64,000 bases of DNA from Paenibacillus alkalitolerans (lineage in GTDB: Bacteria > Bacillota > Bacilli > Paenibacillales > YIM-B00363): positions 774,940 through 838,939 of the forward strand of contig NZ_JAEMXM010000001.1 in assembly GCF_016482785.1 (NCBI RefSeq), written 5' to 3'. The translations under genes were made by a program, and so were the position numbers. Within the stretch, counting starts at the first letter, position 1; each line of letters starts with the position of its first letter. Shown here piece by piece: positions 27,203 through 35,722 of this stretch. The notes under the pieces were generated by a model, which made no database searches, was not told the origin of the DNA, and saw only the letters and a program-made list of their open reading frames with translations.

Positions 27203-27227
27203 TTTCCACCATAAAATCCGAATACCC
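27203..27227 (-). repeat. ISL3 terminal inverted repeat, right
   Basis: Exact reverse complement of 21820-21844 over 25 bases. Followed directly by the second copy of the target duplication. Confidence 0.92.
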
Positions 27228-27235
27228 ATATTTAC
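27228..27235. repeat. 8-bp target site duplication, right copy
   Basis: ATATTTAC, identical to 21812-21819. Confidence 0.9.
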
Positions 27236-27257
27236 TTGCTCAAAATTACGCATCAGC

Positions 27258-27302
27258 AAAAAACGGCCTCCCCGCATTTGCGATGCGAGAAGACCGTTTT
27301 TC
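27258..27302. terminator. terminator of the beta-mannosidase gene
   Basis: A 16-bp stem (three G-U pairs) around a 4-nt loop, with A-runs and T-runs on both flanks, so it can act in either direction. It ends 18 bases from the beta-mannosidase stop and just outside the transposon. Confidence 0.75.
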
Positions 27303-27319
27303 GGTATTTCACATACTGC

Positions 27320-29863
27320 TTAGACAACAAAATCAGCCATTGAGCGAACTGTCAGCTTTCCGGGAGATGACGGAACGAATCCGGCATTGCCGCCGTCTTG
27401 CCTGGATAAAAACTGAACTGTTTTCGGTATGCCCGGTATAAGATCGAAGTAATTGTCCGTAAAAATTCCTTCAACCTCCGCCGAAATCCACACCTGCTTC
27501 GCGAGAACGTCCGTTTCAAGCGTAAACCTTGTGCTGTCGCTTCCCGCTTCTTCCGAGACGGTAATAGCAGGTGTGAGGAGCTTTATATCCTTGGACGAAA
27601 CAAAATAATGTTCCTTGCTTTCCACTATTTCACCCGCTTGTTCCAACAGCGCGAGCAGCACGACGGAATTCGGGTCGCAGCCGTCAAGCAGCTGTTCGGT
27701 TTGCAGAGATACAACCTTCTCCGCCGTATTTGCCTTGATTTGCACCGTATACGTTTGTTCTTGCAGCAGCGATCCTTTGAAATCAAACAGCTTTAGATGG
27801 AGCTTTCCGTCGACCGGCGCAAGCGAGTCCGAAACGATATGAATGTCGATACGCCCTTCGTTCGTTCCGTCGAATGATACCATTACATCGCGGAAACTAG
27901 CTTTGGCGTAATATTGAATCGCCTTCCATCTGCCGTAATAGTCCATGCTGGACCAGGAAGCTACCGGCCAGCAATCGTTCATTTGCCAATACAGCGTCCC
28001 CATGCAGAACGGCTTTCTCCGGCGGTGCGCTTCAATAGCCGTCTTCATCGCTTCCGCCTGAAGCACCTGGCTCATGTACAGGAACGACGGGAAATCTTTC
28101 GGTTCCTTCAAATACATGTCCATATATTTTTTGATCAAGCGGTTGCCCGATGGATGGCGCTGATGGCAAAGCATCACTTCGGACAACAGCTCCATCTCGG
28201 ATTGTTCCGCATACGAGCGGACCGTCTTCTCTTCCGGGAACGATTGGAAGCCGTACTCGCTCATGAAGCGGCCTAAGTAAATATTGTAATTTTCAAAAGG
28301 TTCCACCGCATGCCAGACACCCCAATAGTGGATATCGCCGCTCGTCGTTTGGTTGCCGGCATGCTGATTGATGTCGCCCGTCAACGCCTGCATCGGCGAA
28401 GACGGCCAATAGTCCGCGGTCGGATCGTTCTTGCTTACGGCATCCGGTAGAATCCGGTGGAAGATCGCCTCGTAGTCGGCCCAAATTTTCTCGCGTTGTT
28501 CCGGCGTATACTGCTTCTTCCATCCCCAGCCGGCCTCTTCGTTATAGTGCGACCAAGCGGTGTCGATCTCGTTGTTGCCGCACCACAGCGCGATGCAGGG
28601 ATGATTTCTAAGCCTCTTTACGTTCTCTTCCGCTTCGATGCGGACATTTTCCAAGAAGTGTTCGTCTCCCGGGTACATGCTGCAGGCAAACATGAAATCC
28701 TGCCATACGAGAATTCCATATTCGTCGCACAGCTCGTAAAACTCTTTATTCTCGTAAATGCCGCCGCCCCATATGCGGAGCATGTTCATGTTTGAGCGTA
28801 CCGCGCTTTCGATTTCGTGCCGATACCGTTCATACGTGACTTCGGTAACAAAGCTGTCGTTCGGTATATGGTTCGCGCCTTTGGCGAATACCGGAATACC
28901 GTTCAGCTCGAAATAGAACGATGTGCCGTGCTCGTCCTTCTCTCTGACAAGCTTGATCGATCGAAGGCCGGTTTTAACGGATTTTTGCGCTGCCGTTTCG
29001 TTGCCGACTCTTAGCGAGGCAGTGAATTCATACAGATGCTGCTCGCCGAGCCCTCTGCTCCACCACAGCTTCGGCTGCTCGATCTCCGCATCAAGCTCGA
29101 TTTTGTTTGTTCCGGCCGCGAGCCGCACTTTCTTCTCCCATTGCCGGCCGTCCGTCGATAAACGGAGAAGTCCTTCCCAACCGTTATCTGCTTCAATTTC
29201 GATCACGGCGGTCAGTTGTGCGGACTGCTTCGTCACGCTCTTCTGATGGATGTACACATCCGTGATGCGAACACCGGACCAGCCTTCCAGCCGCGCTTCC
29301 CTCCATATGCCGCTCGTTACGAATCTCGGTCCCCAGTCCCAACCGTAATGGTAAGGCGCCTTTCTGGCGAAGATGCTCACCCTTTTGTCGCCGAGTCCGC
29401 CCGTCTCCGATTGATCGTTCGAGGCGGGAAGAGCATAATCCAACTTTTCCAGCTTCGGCAAATCTTCTTGGATCGGCGAGCGGAAGCGTACTTTTAACGT
29501 GTTGTTTCGCCGCTGCAGCTTATCTTTCACGTCGGCTTTCCATGTGCGGAACATGTTGTCGGCGGACAACACATGATGTCCGTTAAGATATACATCGGCA
29601 TATGTGTCCAAACCGTCAAAAACAATTTCCACATTTGATTGGCTAAATGTTTGCTCATCTACGTCAAACACGGATTCATATTCCCAATCTTGTTTGTCTA
29701 TCCATTGAAGTCCGCGTTCGTTCGTGCCGTAGAATGGGTGTGAAATCTTGACGTTGCGCAGAAGGTCGGTATGAACGCAACCCGGAACCTTCGCAGGCAG
29801 CCACTCATGTTCGTCGCAAGCTTTAAATTTCCATTGCCGCAGTTTCAACTTTGCTTCGGTCAT
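27320..29863 (-). CDS. beta-mannosidase, glycoside hydrolase family 2
   Basis: An 847-residue cytoplasmic GH2 enzyme that releases mannose from the non-reducing ends of mannooligosaccharides. It begins with the sugar-binding domain (KVPGCVHTDLLRN, GLDTYADVYLNGHHVL), then Ig-like and TIM-barrel domains. Acid/base region LWCGNNEIDTAW (~residue 430) and nucleophile region FMSEYGFQSFPE (~residue 530) are intact. No signal peptide. ATG at 29863 follows AAGGAGG. It follows a sugar isomerase by 134 bases and fits the secreted mannanases at 59.6-64 kb. Confidence 0.9.
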   Translation of the reverse strand: MTEAKLKLRQWKFKACDEHEWLPAKVPGCVHTDLLRNVKISHPFYGTNERGLQWIDKQDWEYESVFDVDEQTFSQSNVEIVFDGLDTYADVYLNGHHVLSADNMFRTWKADVKDKLQRRNNTLKVRFRSPIQEDLPKLEKLDYALPASNDQSETGGLGDKRVSIFARKAPYHYGWDWGPRFVTSGIWREARLEGWSGVRITDVYIHQKSVTKQSAQLTAVIEIEADNGWEGLLRLSTDGRQWEKKVRLAAGTNKIELDAEIEQPKLWWSRGLGEQHLYEFTASLRVGNETAAQKSVKTGLRSIKLVREKDEHGTSFYFELNGIPVFAKGANHIPNDSFVTEVTYERYRHEIESAVRSNMNMLRIWGGGIYENKEFYELCDEYGILVWQDFMFACSMYPGDEHFLENVRIEAEENVKRLRNHPCIALWCGNNEIDTAWSHYNEEAGWGWKKQYTPEQREKIWADYEAIFHRILPDAVSKNDPTADYWPSSPMQALTGDINQHAGNQTTSGDIHYWGVWHAVEPFENYNIYLGRFMSEYGFQSFPEEKTVRSYAEQSEMELLSEVMLCHQRHPSGNRLIKKYMDMYLKEPKDFPSFLYMSQVLQAEAMKTAIEAHRRRKPFCMGTLYWQMNDCWPVASWSSMDYYGRWKAIQYYAKASFRDVMVSFDGTNEGRIDIHIVSDSLAPVDGKLHLKLFDFKGSLLQEQTYTVQIKANTAEKVVSLQTEQLLDGCDPNSVVLLALLEQAGEIVESKEHYFVSSKDIKLLTPAITVSEEAGSDSTRFTLETDVLAKQVWISAEVEGIFTDNYFDLIPGIPKTVQFLSRQDGGNAGFVPSSPGKLTVRSMADFVV

Positions 29864-29997
29864 TATATCCTCCTTGGTAGTCAGAACAGTAATAATTCAT
29901 ATTATAAATGAAATGACCTAACAAATCGTCACTAACAAAAGAGAAACTTTGCGAAACTTGAATTTTGTTATATGAAAGAATAACGTTAAGATAACAT

Positions 29998-30861
29998 TCA
30001 AACCTCATCCCAAAGCCGGCGCGCGTTGTCGAATCCGATCTTCGTTCCTCTCAGGCAATCTTCCATTCCTTCAAATTCGATCGATATGTAACCGTCATAC
30101 CCGGATTGCTTGATGACGCGAATCACTTCCGGCATATCGATGTCGCCCTGTCCGACGATCGCGCCGCGCAAATAATTGCCCGATGCCGTCCGGAACCAGC
30201 CGTCCCCCGGATTGCGGTACGATGGCCGCAAATAGAAATCCTTAAGATGCACCATCGAGGCGAATAGGATGTTCTTCTTCACGGCCGACACGGAGTTCTC
30301 GTCCGCGCACATGAAATTGCCGACATCCAGCGTTGTTTTATAATTCGGCCGATCCACCGCTTGCACGAGACGAAGCACCCGGTCGCTCGCTTGAACGTAA
30401 TAGCCGTGATTTTCCACACTCGTCGTGATGCCGTACTGCGCCGCATGATCCGCCACTCTCCGGCACGCTTCCGCCATCCGGTCCAAATCGCGCTCGAACC
30501 TGTCGATACCGATCTGGTCCATCGGCCTCGACGCAACGTCGTGACGCATCAATTTCACACCTAGGCGCGCGGCGATATCGACTTGGCGAATCACTTTCCG
30601 CACTTCTTCCTCATAAGCTTCTTCCGTATCGGTCACGAAGTTGCCCCCGACGGCATAATTGCTAATCTCAATGCCGGCTTCCTCGGCCTTCCGGCGGATC
30701 GTATCGATCAGCTCCGGCGTTTTCTCCAAATCGAAGCCGAGCGGCACAATCTCGATATGCTCCCCTCCGTTATCCGCAATCCACTGAATCGCGTCCGCAA
30801 TCGTCATCTTTCCGCTTGCTATCGCTCCATACAAGCTATAACTGCTGATTCCGAGTTTCAT
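29998..30861 (-). CDS. sugar phosphate isomerase/epimerase
   Basis: A 287-residue AP_endonuc_2-type TIM barrel. Key stretches: LGISSYSLYGAI at the N-terminus, TSVENHGYYVQ (Glu metal ligand), TLDVGNFMC, MVHLKDFYLRP and a final YISIEFEGMED. ATG at 30861 is chosen; a start 33 bases upstream has no ribosome site. Probably cotranscribed with the beta-mannosidase gene and acting on the released or oxidised sugar. Confidence 0.83.
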   Translation of the reverse strand: MKLGISSYSLYGAIASGKMTIADAIQWIADNGGEHIEIVPLGFDLEKTPELIDTIRRKAEEAGIEISNYAVGGNFVTDTEEAYEEEVRKVIRQVDIAARLGVKLMRHDVASRPMDQIGIDRFERDLDRMAEACRRVADHAAQYGITTSVENHGYYVQASDRVLRLVQAVDRPNYKTTLDVGNFMCADENSVSAVKKNILFASMVHLKDFYLRPSYRNPGDGWFRTASGNYLRGAIVGQGDIDMPEVIRVIKQSGYDGYISIEFEGMEDCLRGTKIGFDNARRLWDEV

Positions 30862-31035
30862 ACGCTTCTTCGGCCTCCAATGGTATCCTTTCATCCGATC
30901 AACATATTAGATAATACCATATCGCGAGCCCAGATACTTGCAAAAATCGGTCGATCCAAAACCGCATCCGGTTATTCTGGCAAAAAATCCAAGAGAGCAT
31001 GTATAATAAGGAAAAAACACGATAGGGTGACACAT

Positions 31036-31542
31036 TTGGCGAACGAACTGAAAATTGTAGAGCTCACATCCGTTGAAGGATACTTCGGCGAGCTTTCGAA
31101 GCTGCTCATCGACGTTGTGCACGACGGCGCGTCCATCGGTTTCCTGCCTCCTCTGGAGCTCCCGGAAGCGGAACATTACTGGAGAAACGTATTATCGCCC
31201 GGCGTGATTTTATGGGTCGCCGAATGGAATGGTATAATAGCCGGAAGCGTCCAACTTCACCTGTGCACGAAACCAAACGGACTCCATAGAGCGGAGATCG
31301 CAAAATTAATGACACATCCCGATCTCAGAAGGAAAGGAATTGCACACTCCCTCATGCTGCACGCCGAAGAAAGAGCGAAACATGAAGGCAGGTCGCTGCT
31401 AGTTCTTGATACGCGTGAAGGAGATCCTTCCAACATCCTGTATACATCCATTGGATATATCGAATCCGGTCGCATTCCGAATTATGCGAAGTCTGCGAAC
31501 GGAGAATTGGACGGCACGGTTTTTTACCATAAAATCATTTAA
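31036..31542 (+). CDS. GNAT-family N-acetyltransferase
   Basis: A 168-residue acetyltransferase. The acetyl-CoA loop is HPDLRRKGIAHSLMLHAEE (R-R-K-G-I-A, residues ~97-115) and the C-terminal SLLVLDTREGDPSNILYTSIGY motif is complete. The start is a TTG at 31036 behind AGGGTGA; no ATG in frame is available close by. A TATAAT -10 lies at 31002-31007. Acceptor unknown. Confidence 0.85.
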   Translation: MANELKIVELTSVEGYFGELSKLLIDVVHDGASIGFLPPLELPEAEHYWRNVLSPGVILWVAEWNGIIAGSVQLHLCTKPNGLHRAEIAKLMTHPDLRRKGIAHSLMLHAEERAKHEGRSLLVLDTREGDPSNILYTSIGYIESGRIPNYAKSANGELDGTVFYHKII

Positions 31543-31689
31543 GACAGGGCTTGGATAACAGGCTCTAAATATAGGAACCATAAAAACACAGAGGAAAATC
31601 CCGGAAAGGGGCAAGATCCATGGAGCGAGCCGCAAAGTGTTCGTGAGTAACGAAAGCAGAAATTATAGAACCGAGTCAGGTGATAAATT
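31543..31689 (+). other. untranslated leader upstream of ktrB
   Basis: 147 bases with several short complementary segments, for example TTCGT/ACGAA and a CCCGG-AAA-GGGG block. In other Firmicutes potassium transporter genes often carry a c-di-AMP (ydaO) riboswitch; the conserved ydaO core was not recognised here. I leave it unassigned. Confidence 0.3.
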
Positions 31690-33024
31690 TTGAGAAAATG
31701 GAATCAAATCAGATTAAGTCCCCCACGAACATTAGCGCTCGGCTTTTTGATCATAATCCTGACGGGCACTTTGCTGCTTATGCTGCCGGTATCGACGCAC
31801 CCCGGATACCGGCTTTCTTTCATTGACGCTTTATTTGAAGCGACATCCGCCGTTTGCGTCACCGGATTGGTCGTTGTCGATACCGGTTCGGCATTCACAG
31901 TTTTTGGACAAGTCGTACTGCTGATGCTGATTTCAATCGGCGGGTTAGGGTTTATGACATTCGGAATCATGATCGCCGTTCTGTTAGGCAAGAAAATCGG
32001 CTTGTCCGACCGATTGCTCGTTCAAAGCGCAACGAATCAATTCTCGTTATCAGGGTTGGTAAGGCTGGTTAAAATCATCATTCTTGCAACCTTTATAATC
32101 GAAGCCGCGGGGGCGGTCTTATTAGCTGTTGTTTGGTCGGGCGAGATGGGTTGGCCGAAAGCGCTGTATTACGGTGTGTTTCATTCGATATCCGCTTTCA
32201 ACAACGCAGGATTCGGATTGGAAGCGGACAGTTTAATGAAATGGGTGGCGAACCCCGCAATAAATATCATTATCGCTGCTTTATTCATATTAGGCGGTCT
32301 CGGATTTACGGTAATCATGGATGTCGCAGCGAAGAAAAGTTTCAGAAGATTGTCTCTACATACAAAATTGGTGCTTGCCGCTACATTCGTGCTGAATCTC
32401 GCAGTTACTCTTATAATCTTCAATATTGAATACAACAATCCCAATACGATAGGACAATTGTCCTTCATAGACAAAATAATCGCGTCCTTCTTTCATGCGA
32501 CAACACCGAGAACCGCCGGTTTCAATACGTTGGATGTAACGCAAATGGGCAACGGCTCCATTCTCCTTACGATGGCGTTAATGTTTATCGGAGGGTCTAC
32601 CGGAGGAACAGCCGGCGGAATCAAAATAACGACTTTCTTGCTCTTGATTTTGGTTGTGTGGAGTTTTATCGCCCGGAAAGAGGACATCAACGTTTGGAAG
32701 AAAAGAATTCCGAACGATTTGGTGTTTCGGGCACTGTCCATTTTCATGATTGGTGTAATTGTAGTGTTTGGCGGCGTGTTTTTATTGGAAATGTCCGAAA
32801 AAAGCCTTCCTTTGATGATGCTGGCTTTCGAAGCGGTGTCGGCCTTCGGAACGGTCGGTTTAAGTTTGGGCGCAACTCCGGAATTAAGTCCGTTCGGAAA
32901 AATCGTCATAATTATATTAATGTTTGTGGGCCGGCTAGGTCCCCTGACGATCGCCTTCGCAATAGCGAAAAATCAACCACAGCCACATTTCCGCTATCCG
33001 GAAGAAAAAATTCTTATCGGCTGA
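31690..33024 (+). CDS. ktrB: KtrB/TrkH-type potassium uptake channel subunit
   Basis: A 444-residue membrane protein of the TrkH/KtrB family. All four selectivity-filter repeats can be read: AVCVTGLVVVDTG, AFNNAGFGLEAD, PRTAGFNTLD and AFGTVGLSLG, together with the flexible-gate segment GGTAGGIKITT. It imports K+ (with Na+) when bound to a KtrA RCK subunit, whose gene is not in this window. Start is TTG at 31690 with AGGTGATAAAT; the 444-residue length is normal. Confidence 0.92.
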   Translation: MRKWNQIRLSPPRTLALGFLIIILTGTLLLMLPVSTHPGYRLSFIDALFEATSAVCVTGLVVVDTGSAFTVFGQVVLLMLISIGGLGFMTFGIMIAVLLGKKIGLSDRLLVQSATNQFSLSGLVRLVKIIILATFIIEAAGAVLLAVVWSGEMGWPKALYYGVFHSISAFNNAGFGLEADSLMKWVANPAINIIIAALFILGGLGFTVIMDVAAKKSFRRLSLHTKLVLAATFVLNLAVTLIIFNIEYNNPNTIGQLSFIDKIIASFFHATTPRTAGFNTLDVTQMGNGSILLTMALMFIGGSTGGTAGGIKITTFLLLILVVWSFIARKEDINVWKKRIPNDLVFRALSIFMIGVIVVFGGVFLLEMSEKSLPLMMLAFEAVSAFGTVGLSLGATPELSPFGKIVIIILMFVGRLGPLTIAFAIAKNQPQPHFRYPEEKILIG

Positions 33025-33038
33025 CGCAATTGCAAATA

Positions 33039-33075
33039 CAAAAGCTTGGCAGGAGCTGTTCCCGCCAAGCTTTTG
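33039..33075. terminator. bidirectional terminator between ktrB and the M23 peptidase gene
   Basis: Perfect 12-bp arms CAAAAGCTTGGC (33039-33050) and GCCAAGCTTTTG (33064-33075). It now ends the ktrB transcript. Removing the tnpB element places it four bases after the ancestral stop codon of the M23 gene, so it was originally the shared terminator of both. Confidence 0.8.
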
Positions 33076-33251
33076 ACTTTATCATAATAGCCGAGAAGAC
33101 CCCTTCCTCAATGAAGTAGGGAGGGATGAATCGGCTTCGGACAATGGAGGGCAGATGTCCTCCTTTTTTGTCCGACAATCCTATTGGTATGGGATAAAGT
33201 GGTGGATATGGAACATTTGTTCGTATATAATGGTTTTATGGGGGTGGGGAA

Positions 33252-34439
33252 ATGAATACGATCACGATTAAGTTGCCTTTGTATGAACCAACTAACATAA
33301 AAATCGAAATGTACAAGAAAATGCGGTCAAACTTCTCTAGAGCTTGCAATCAGGTGCTTGCCTACAAGAAGGAACATCCGACGGTAAAAGCATCGGAGCT
33401 TGATCGGCATATCCATTCTATCCCGTTACCTTCTACTCTTCATCAAGAAGCAAGAAAGCTGGCAGTAAGCCGATTCAATGATTGGAAGAAGAACGCAAAG
33501 ACTAAGGGATTTCCGTTATTTCGCGAAAAGATTTCGATATTGTTCAATAATCAGAATTGGCGGCTCCGATTCGACAAGGGGCATTTGAATGTGGGGTTGC
33601 CTACCCTTGAAGACGGGAATCTAACCATCGAAAAGTATGTCCCGTTGCAGGTGAATGCGTATACGCTCTTTTGGGTGAACTACTTGCTTACGGGAAAGAT
33701 GGACCCGCAGAGCAAATACTGCCAATCTTCCTTTGAGGGGGTATCCGTCCCTAAGAAAGGAAACGCTCAACTATTCGAGAAGAAGGGCAAATGGTATTTT
33801 TCTTTTGCCATCTCTTTTGAAACGAATGCAAGTTCCAAAACCTCTAAAGCGATTGGAGTCGATCGCGGCCTTCGGCTTATAGCGGTTGCCGGAGATGCGG
33901 AAAGCGGGAAGTATATGACGTTTAACGGCAGACAGATCGGCCATATTCGCCGAACCTACTCGCGTTTGAGAAGGACGTTCATGAAGGCTAAGAATATGAA
34001 AGCGCTGAAACGACTGGAGGATAAAGAACAACGTGTCATCCGGTATTGGAATCATGTGATATCGAAGAAGATAGTGAAGTTTGGCATCGAATGCGGGGCT
34101 TCGATCATAAATCTGGAAGATTTGAGCAATATCCGGTCAATGAAGAAATATTGGAAGCGCGCGGATCGCAATATCAATAGTTGGGCGTTCTATGACCTGG
34201 AGAAGAAGCTGACATACAAGTCACGATTAGCCGAGCTAAGAGTGGAAAAAGTCAGTCCGTTCAAGACTTCGCAGGAATGCTCCAAGTGCGGGCGAATCAA
34301 CAAGTCAAACCGGAGAAAAGCGAACTACACATGCTCTTGCGGATATAAAGATCATGCGGATGTGAACGCATCATTCACGATATCCAAAAGATCATCCATC
34401 GGAAGTAATGACCAAACTGCGGCTTGCGCCGCTGTGTAG
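33252..34439 (+). CDS. tnpB: TnpB RNA-guided nuclease of an IS200/IS605-type element
   Basis: A 395-residue TnpB. The RuvC site is complete: D204 in IGVDRGL, E289 in IINLEDL, and D370 in DHADVNAS. The zinc ribbon is CSKC (343-346) and CSC (361-363), lacking the usual two-residue spacing in the second knuckle. The N-terminal wedge/REC part is present and the length is normal. TnpB cuts DNA next to a target-adjacent motif using RNA from its own 3' region. ATG at 33252 follows GGGGTGGGG. Confidence 0.9.
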   Translation: MNTITIKLPLYEPTNIKIEMYKKMRSNFSRACNQVLAYKKEHPTVKASELDRHIHSIPLPSTLHQEARKLAVSRFNDWKKNAKTKGFPLFREKISILFNNQNWRLRFDKGHLNVGLPTLEDGNLTIEKYVPLQVNAYTLFWVNYLLTGKMDPQSKYCQSSFEGVSVPKKGNAQLFEKKGKWYFSFAISFETNASSKTSKAIGVDRGLRLIAVAGDAESGKYMTFNGRQIGHIRRTYSRLRRTFMKAKNMKALKRLEDKEQRVIRYWNHVISKKIVKFGIECGASIINLEDLSNIRSMKKYWKRADRNINSWAFYDLEKKLTYKSRLAELRVEKVSPFKTSQECSKCGRINKSNRRKANYTCSCGYKDHADVNASFTISKRSSIGSNDQTAACAAV

Positions 34440-34637
34440 GGCTAGATACCTTACATAAGGCACCTGACTGTGCTGTACACCTGGCCGAAGACGTTCTATC
34501 CGTCACATGCGATCAGTCAGCTTGGACGGAACTGAACCGAGGTAACGGTAACCATCCTTTGGTACGAACTCGCAAATGCGGACTTGGGAGTCACTAGAGG
34601 AATCCCCCACCTCTTGCAAGGTGGGGGAGGATGTCAA
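34440..34637 (+). ncRNA. candidate omega-RNA (reRNA) scaffold of the TnpB element
   Basis: The ~200 bases from the tnpB stop to the right end contain no gene but several stem-forming segments and end in the hairpin CCCCCACCT-CTTGCA-AGGTGGGGG (34605-34628). This is where IS605 TnpB omega-RNAs lie; the guide would be the flanking bases from 34638 on (TGCACGATTCC...). Exact 5' end not determinable by eye; it probably begins within the tnpB coding region. Confidence 0.65.
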
Positions 34638-35527
34638 TGCACGATTCCGTAGCTTTGCCAATACACCAATGCGCTATAAGGGTTGACAGCATGCCATTCC
34701 GGAGTCGTCTTATACATGCCGATGTGCAGATGCGGTACGAATGCCCCGCTCGTGCCTTCCGGGCCGTAACCGGTATTGCCTACATACCCGATTAATTGCC
34801 CTTTCTTCACTTGAGCTCCTGTGCCCAAGCCTGCGGCGTACTTGCTTAAATGCGCATAATACAAAACCGTGGTTTGATCTTCGGCAGTACGGATCGTAAT
34901 TCTCCAACCGCCGTATGTATTCCAGCCGTAATTGATTATGGTGCCGTCGGTTATGCTGTATACGGGAGTTCCGATCGGAGCCTCGATATCGACGCCTTCG
35001 TGCGATCTTATTACATTGTTCGTGCTGAAATCTCTCACAACGCCATAGTCGTCGTCGAACGGCTTGTACGATCCTTTCGCCAACGGAAAGACGCCTTCCA
35101 CGACGCCGGCCGGCTTTTGCACGACGGACGGTACGGCAGGCTGCGAGACAGGTGCCGACGAAGGAATATTAATGATTATTCCGGTATACACGTTAAGCGG
35201 ATTGACGGCCGGGTTTGCTTTGAGGAGACTGTCCAATGAAATGCCGAACTTCTTCGAGATGATCCACATCGTATCCCCGTCCTGTACCGTATACTTCCGT
35301 TCGGGAATTTGAATGACAAGACCTTTATAAAGATTAAGTGGATTTACGTCGGGGTTCGCATTTTGGAGATCGGTTACGGAAACCTTGGTTGCTTGTGAAA
35401 TCTTCCAAAACGTATCCCCCTCCTGCACGGCATAAGAGGATGCCAGAGCGGTAGAGGCAAATGCGGCGAGAGACAATGCGGAAGTAACGACTGCGCCCAT
35501 GACTTTCGTTTTGAAATTGTACATCAT
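34634..35527 (-). CDS. secreted LysM-M23 peptidoglycan endopeptidase
   Basis: A 297-residue exported protein: signal peptide to about residue 29 (STALASS), two LysM domains (about 32-75 and 79-122), a Pro/Val linker, then a LytM/M23 domain with H176 and D180 in SHEGVDI and H266/H268 in PHLHIG. It cleaves peptide crosslinks in the cell wall. ATG at 35527 follows GAAGGGAAG. Its stop codon (34634-34636) is supplied by the right end of the tnpB element; before insertion the protein would have ended GIVQ instead of GIVH. Confidence 0.9.
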   Translation of the reverse strand: MMYNFKTKVMGAVVTSALSLAAFASTALASSYAVQEGDTFWKISQATKVSVTDLQNANPDVNPLNLYKGLVIQIPERKYTVQDGDTMWIISKKFGISLDSLLKANPAVNPLNVYTGIIINIPSSAPVSQPAVPSVVQKPAGVVEGVFPLAKGSYKPFDDDYGVVRDFSTNNVIRSHEGVDIEAPIGTPVYSITDGTIINYGWNTYGGWRITIRTAEDQTTVLYYAHLSKYAAGLGTGAQVKKGQLIGYVGNTGYGPEGTSGAFVPHLHIGMYKTTPEWHAVNPYSALVYWQSYGIVH

Positions 35528-35722
35528 TTTCTTCCCTTCTCTAAGATGTCATTTCCATTGTGCAACATTGGTACTGAATCGTATATCCCCGGTGCAGCCC
35601 ATTTTAGGGCATGGACTTTATACCTATTAATCCCGATTAGTAGGAATATATAACTATATTATTCGTGAAAAAAGAGCCCATACTTGATGAGCTCATTTGC
35701 CGGAATGCTATTATTTCTGAAT

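Larger units (their letters stand above)
21820..27227 (-). mobile_element. 5.4-kb ISL3-family transposon with merR-MFS-hydrolase cargo
   Basis: Bounded by perfect 25-bp terminal inverted repeats and an 8-bp target duplication. The minus strand encodes, in order, a MerR regulator, MFS transporter, CocE/NonD hydrolase (frameshifted) and ISL3 transposase (one internal stop). No further copy of the inverted repeat was noticed between cargo and transposase, so the cargo is part of the mobile unit rather than flanked by two IS copies. The cargo looks more AT-rich than its surroundings. The insertion lies between the terminator of the beta-mannosidase gene and the promoter of the ABC operon, disrupting no gene. 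Confidence 0.88.
33083..34637 (+). mobile_element. tnpB-only IS200/IS605-type element (IS1341-like)
   Basis: About 1,555 bp, starting after TTTAT (33078-33082) and ending near ...GATGTCAA at 34637. The left end holds two imperfect hairpins (33088-33171), shared with a remnant at 59.1-59.2 kb. It encodes TnpB but no TnpA (Y1 transposase), so it needs a trans-acting transposase. The right end has a strong GC-rich hairpin (CCCCCACCT / AGGTGGGGG) typical of IS605 ends. There is no target duplication, as expected for this family. Confidence 0.82.

Noticed and set aside
31543..31689. c-di-AMP (ydaO) riboswitch before ktrB
   Set aside because: The conserved core sequence expected before the last helix was not found; position alone is not enough.
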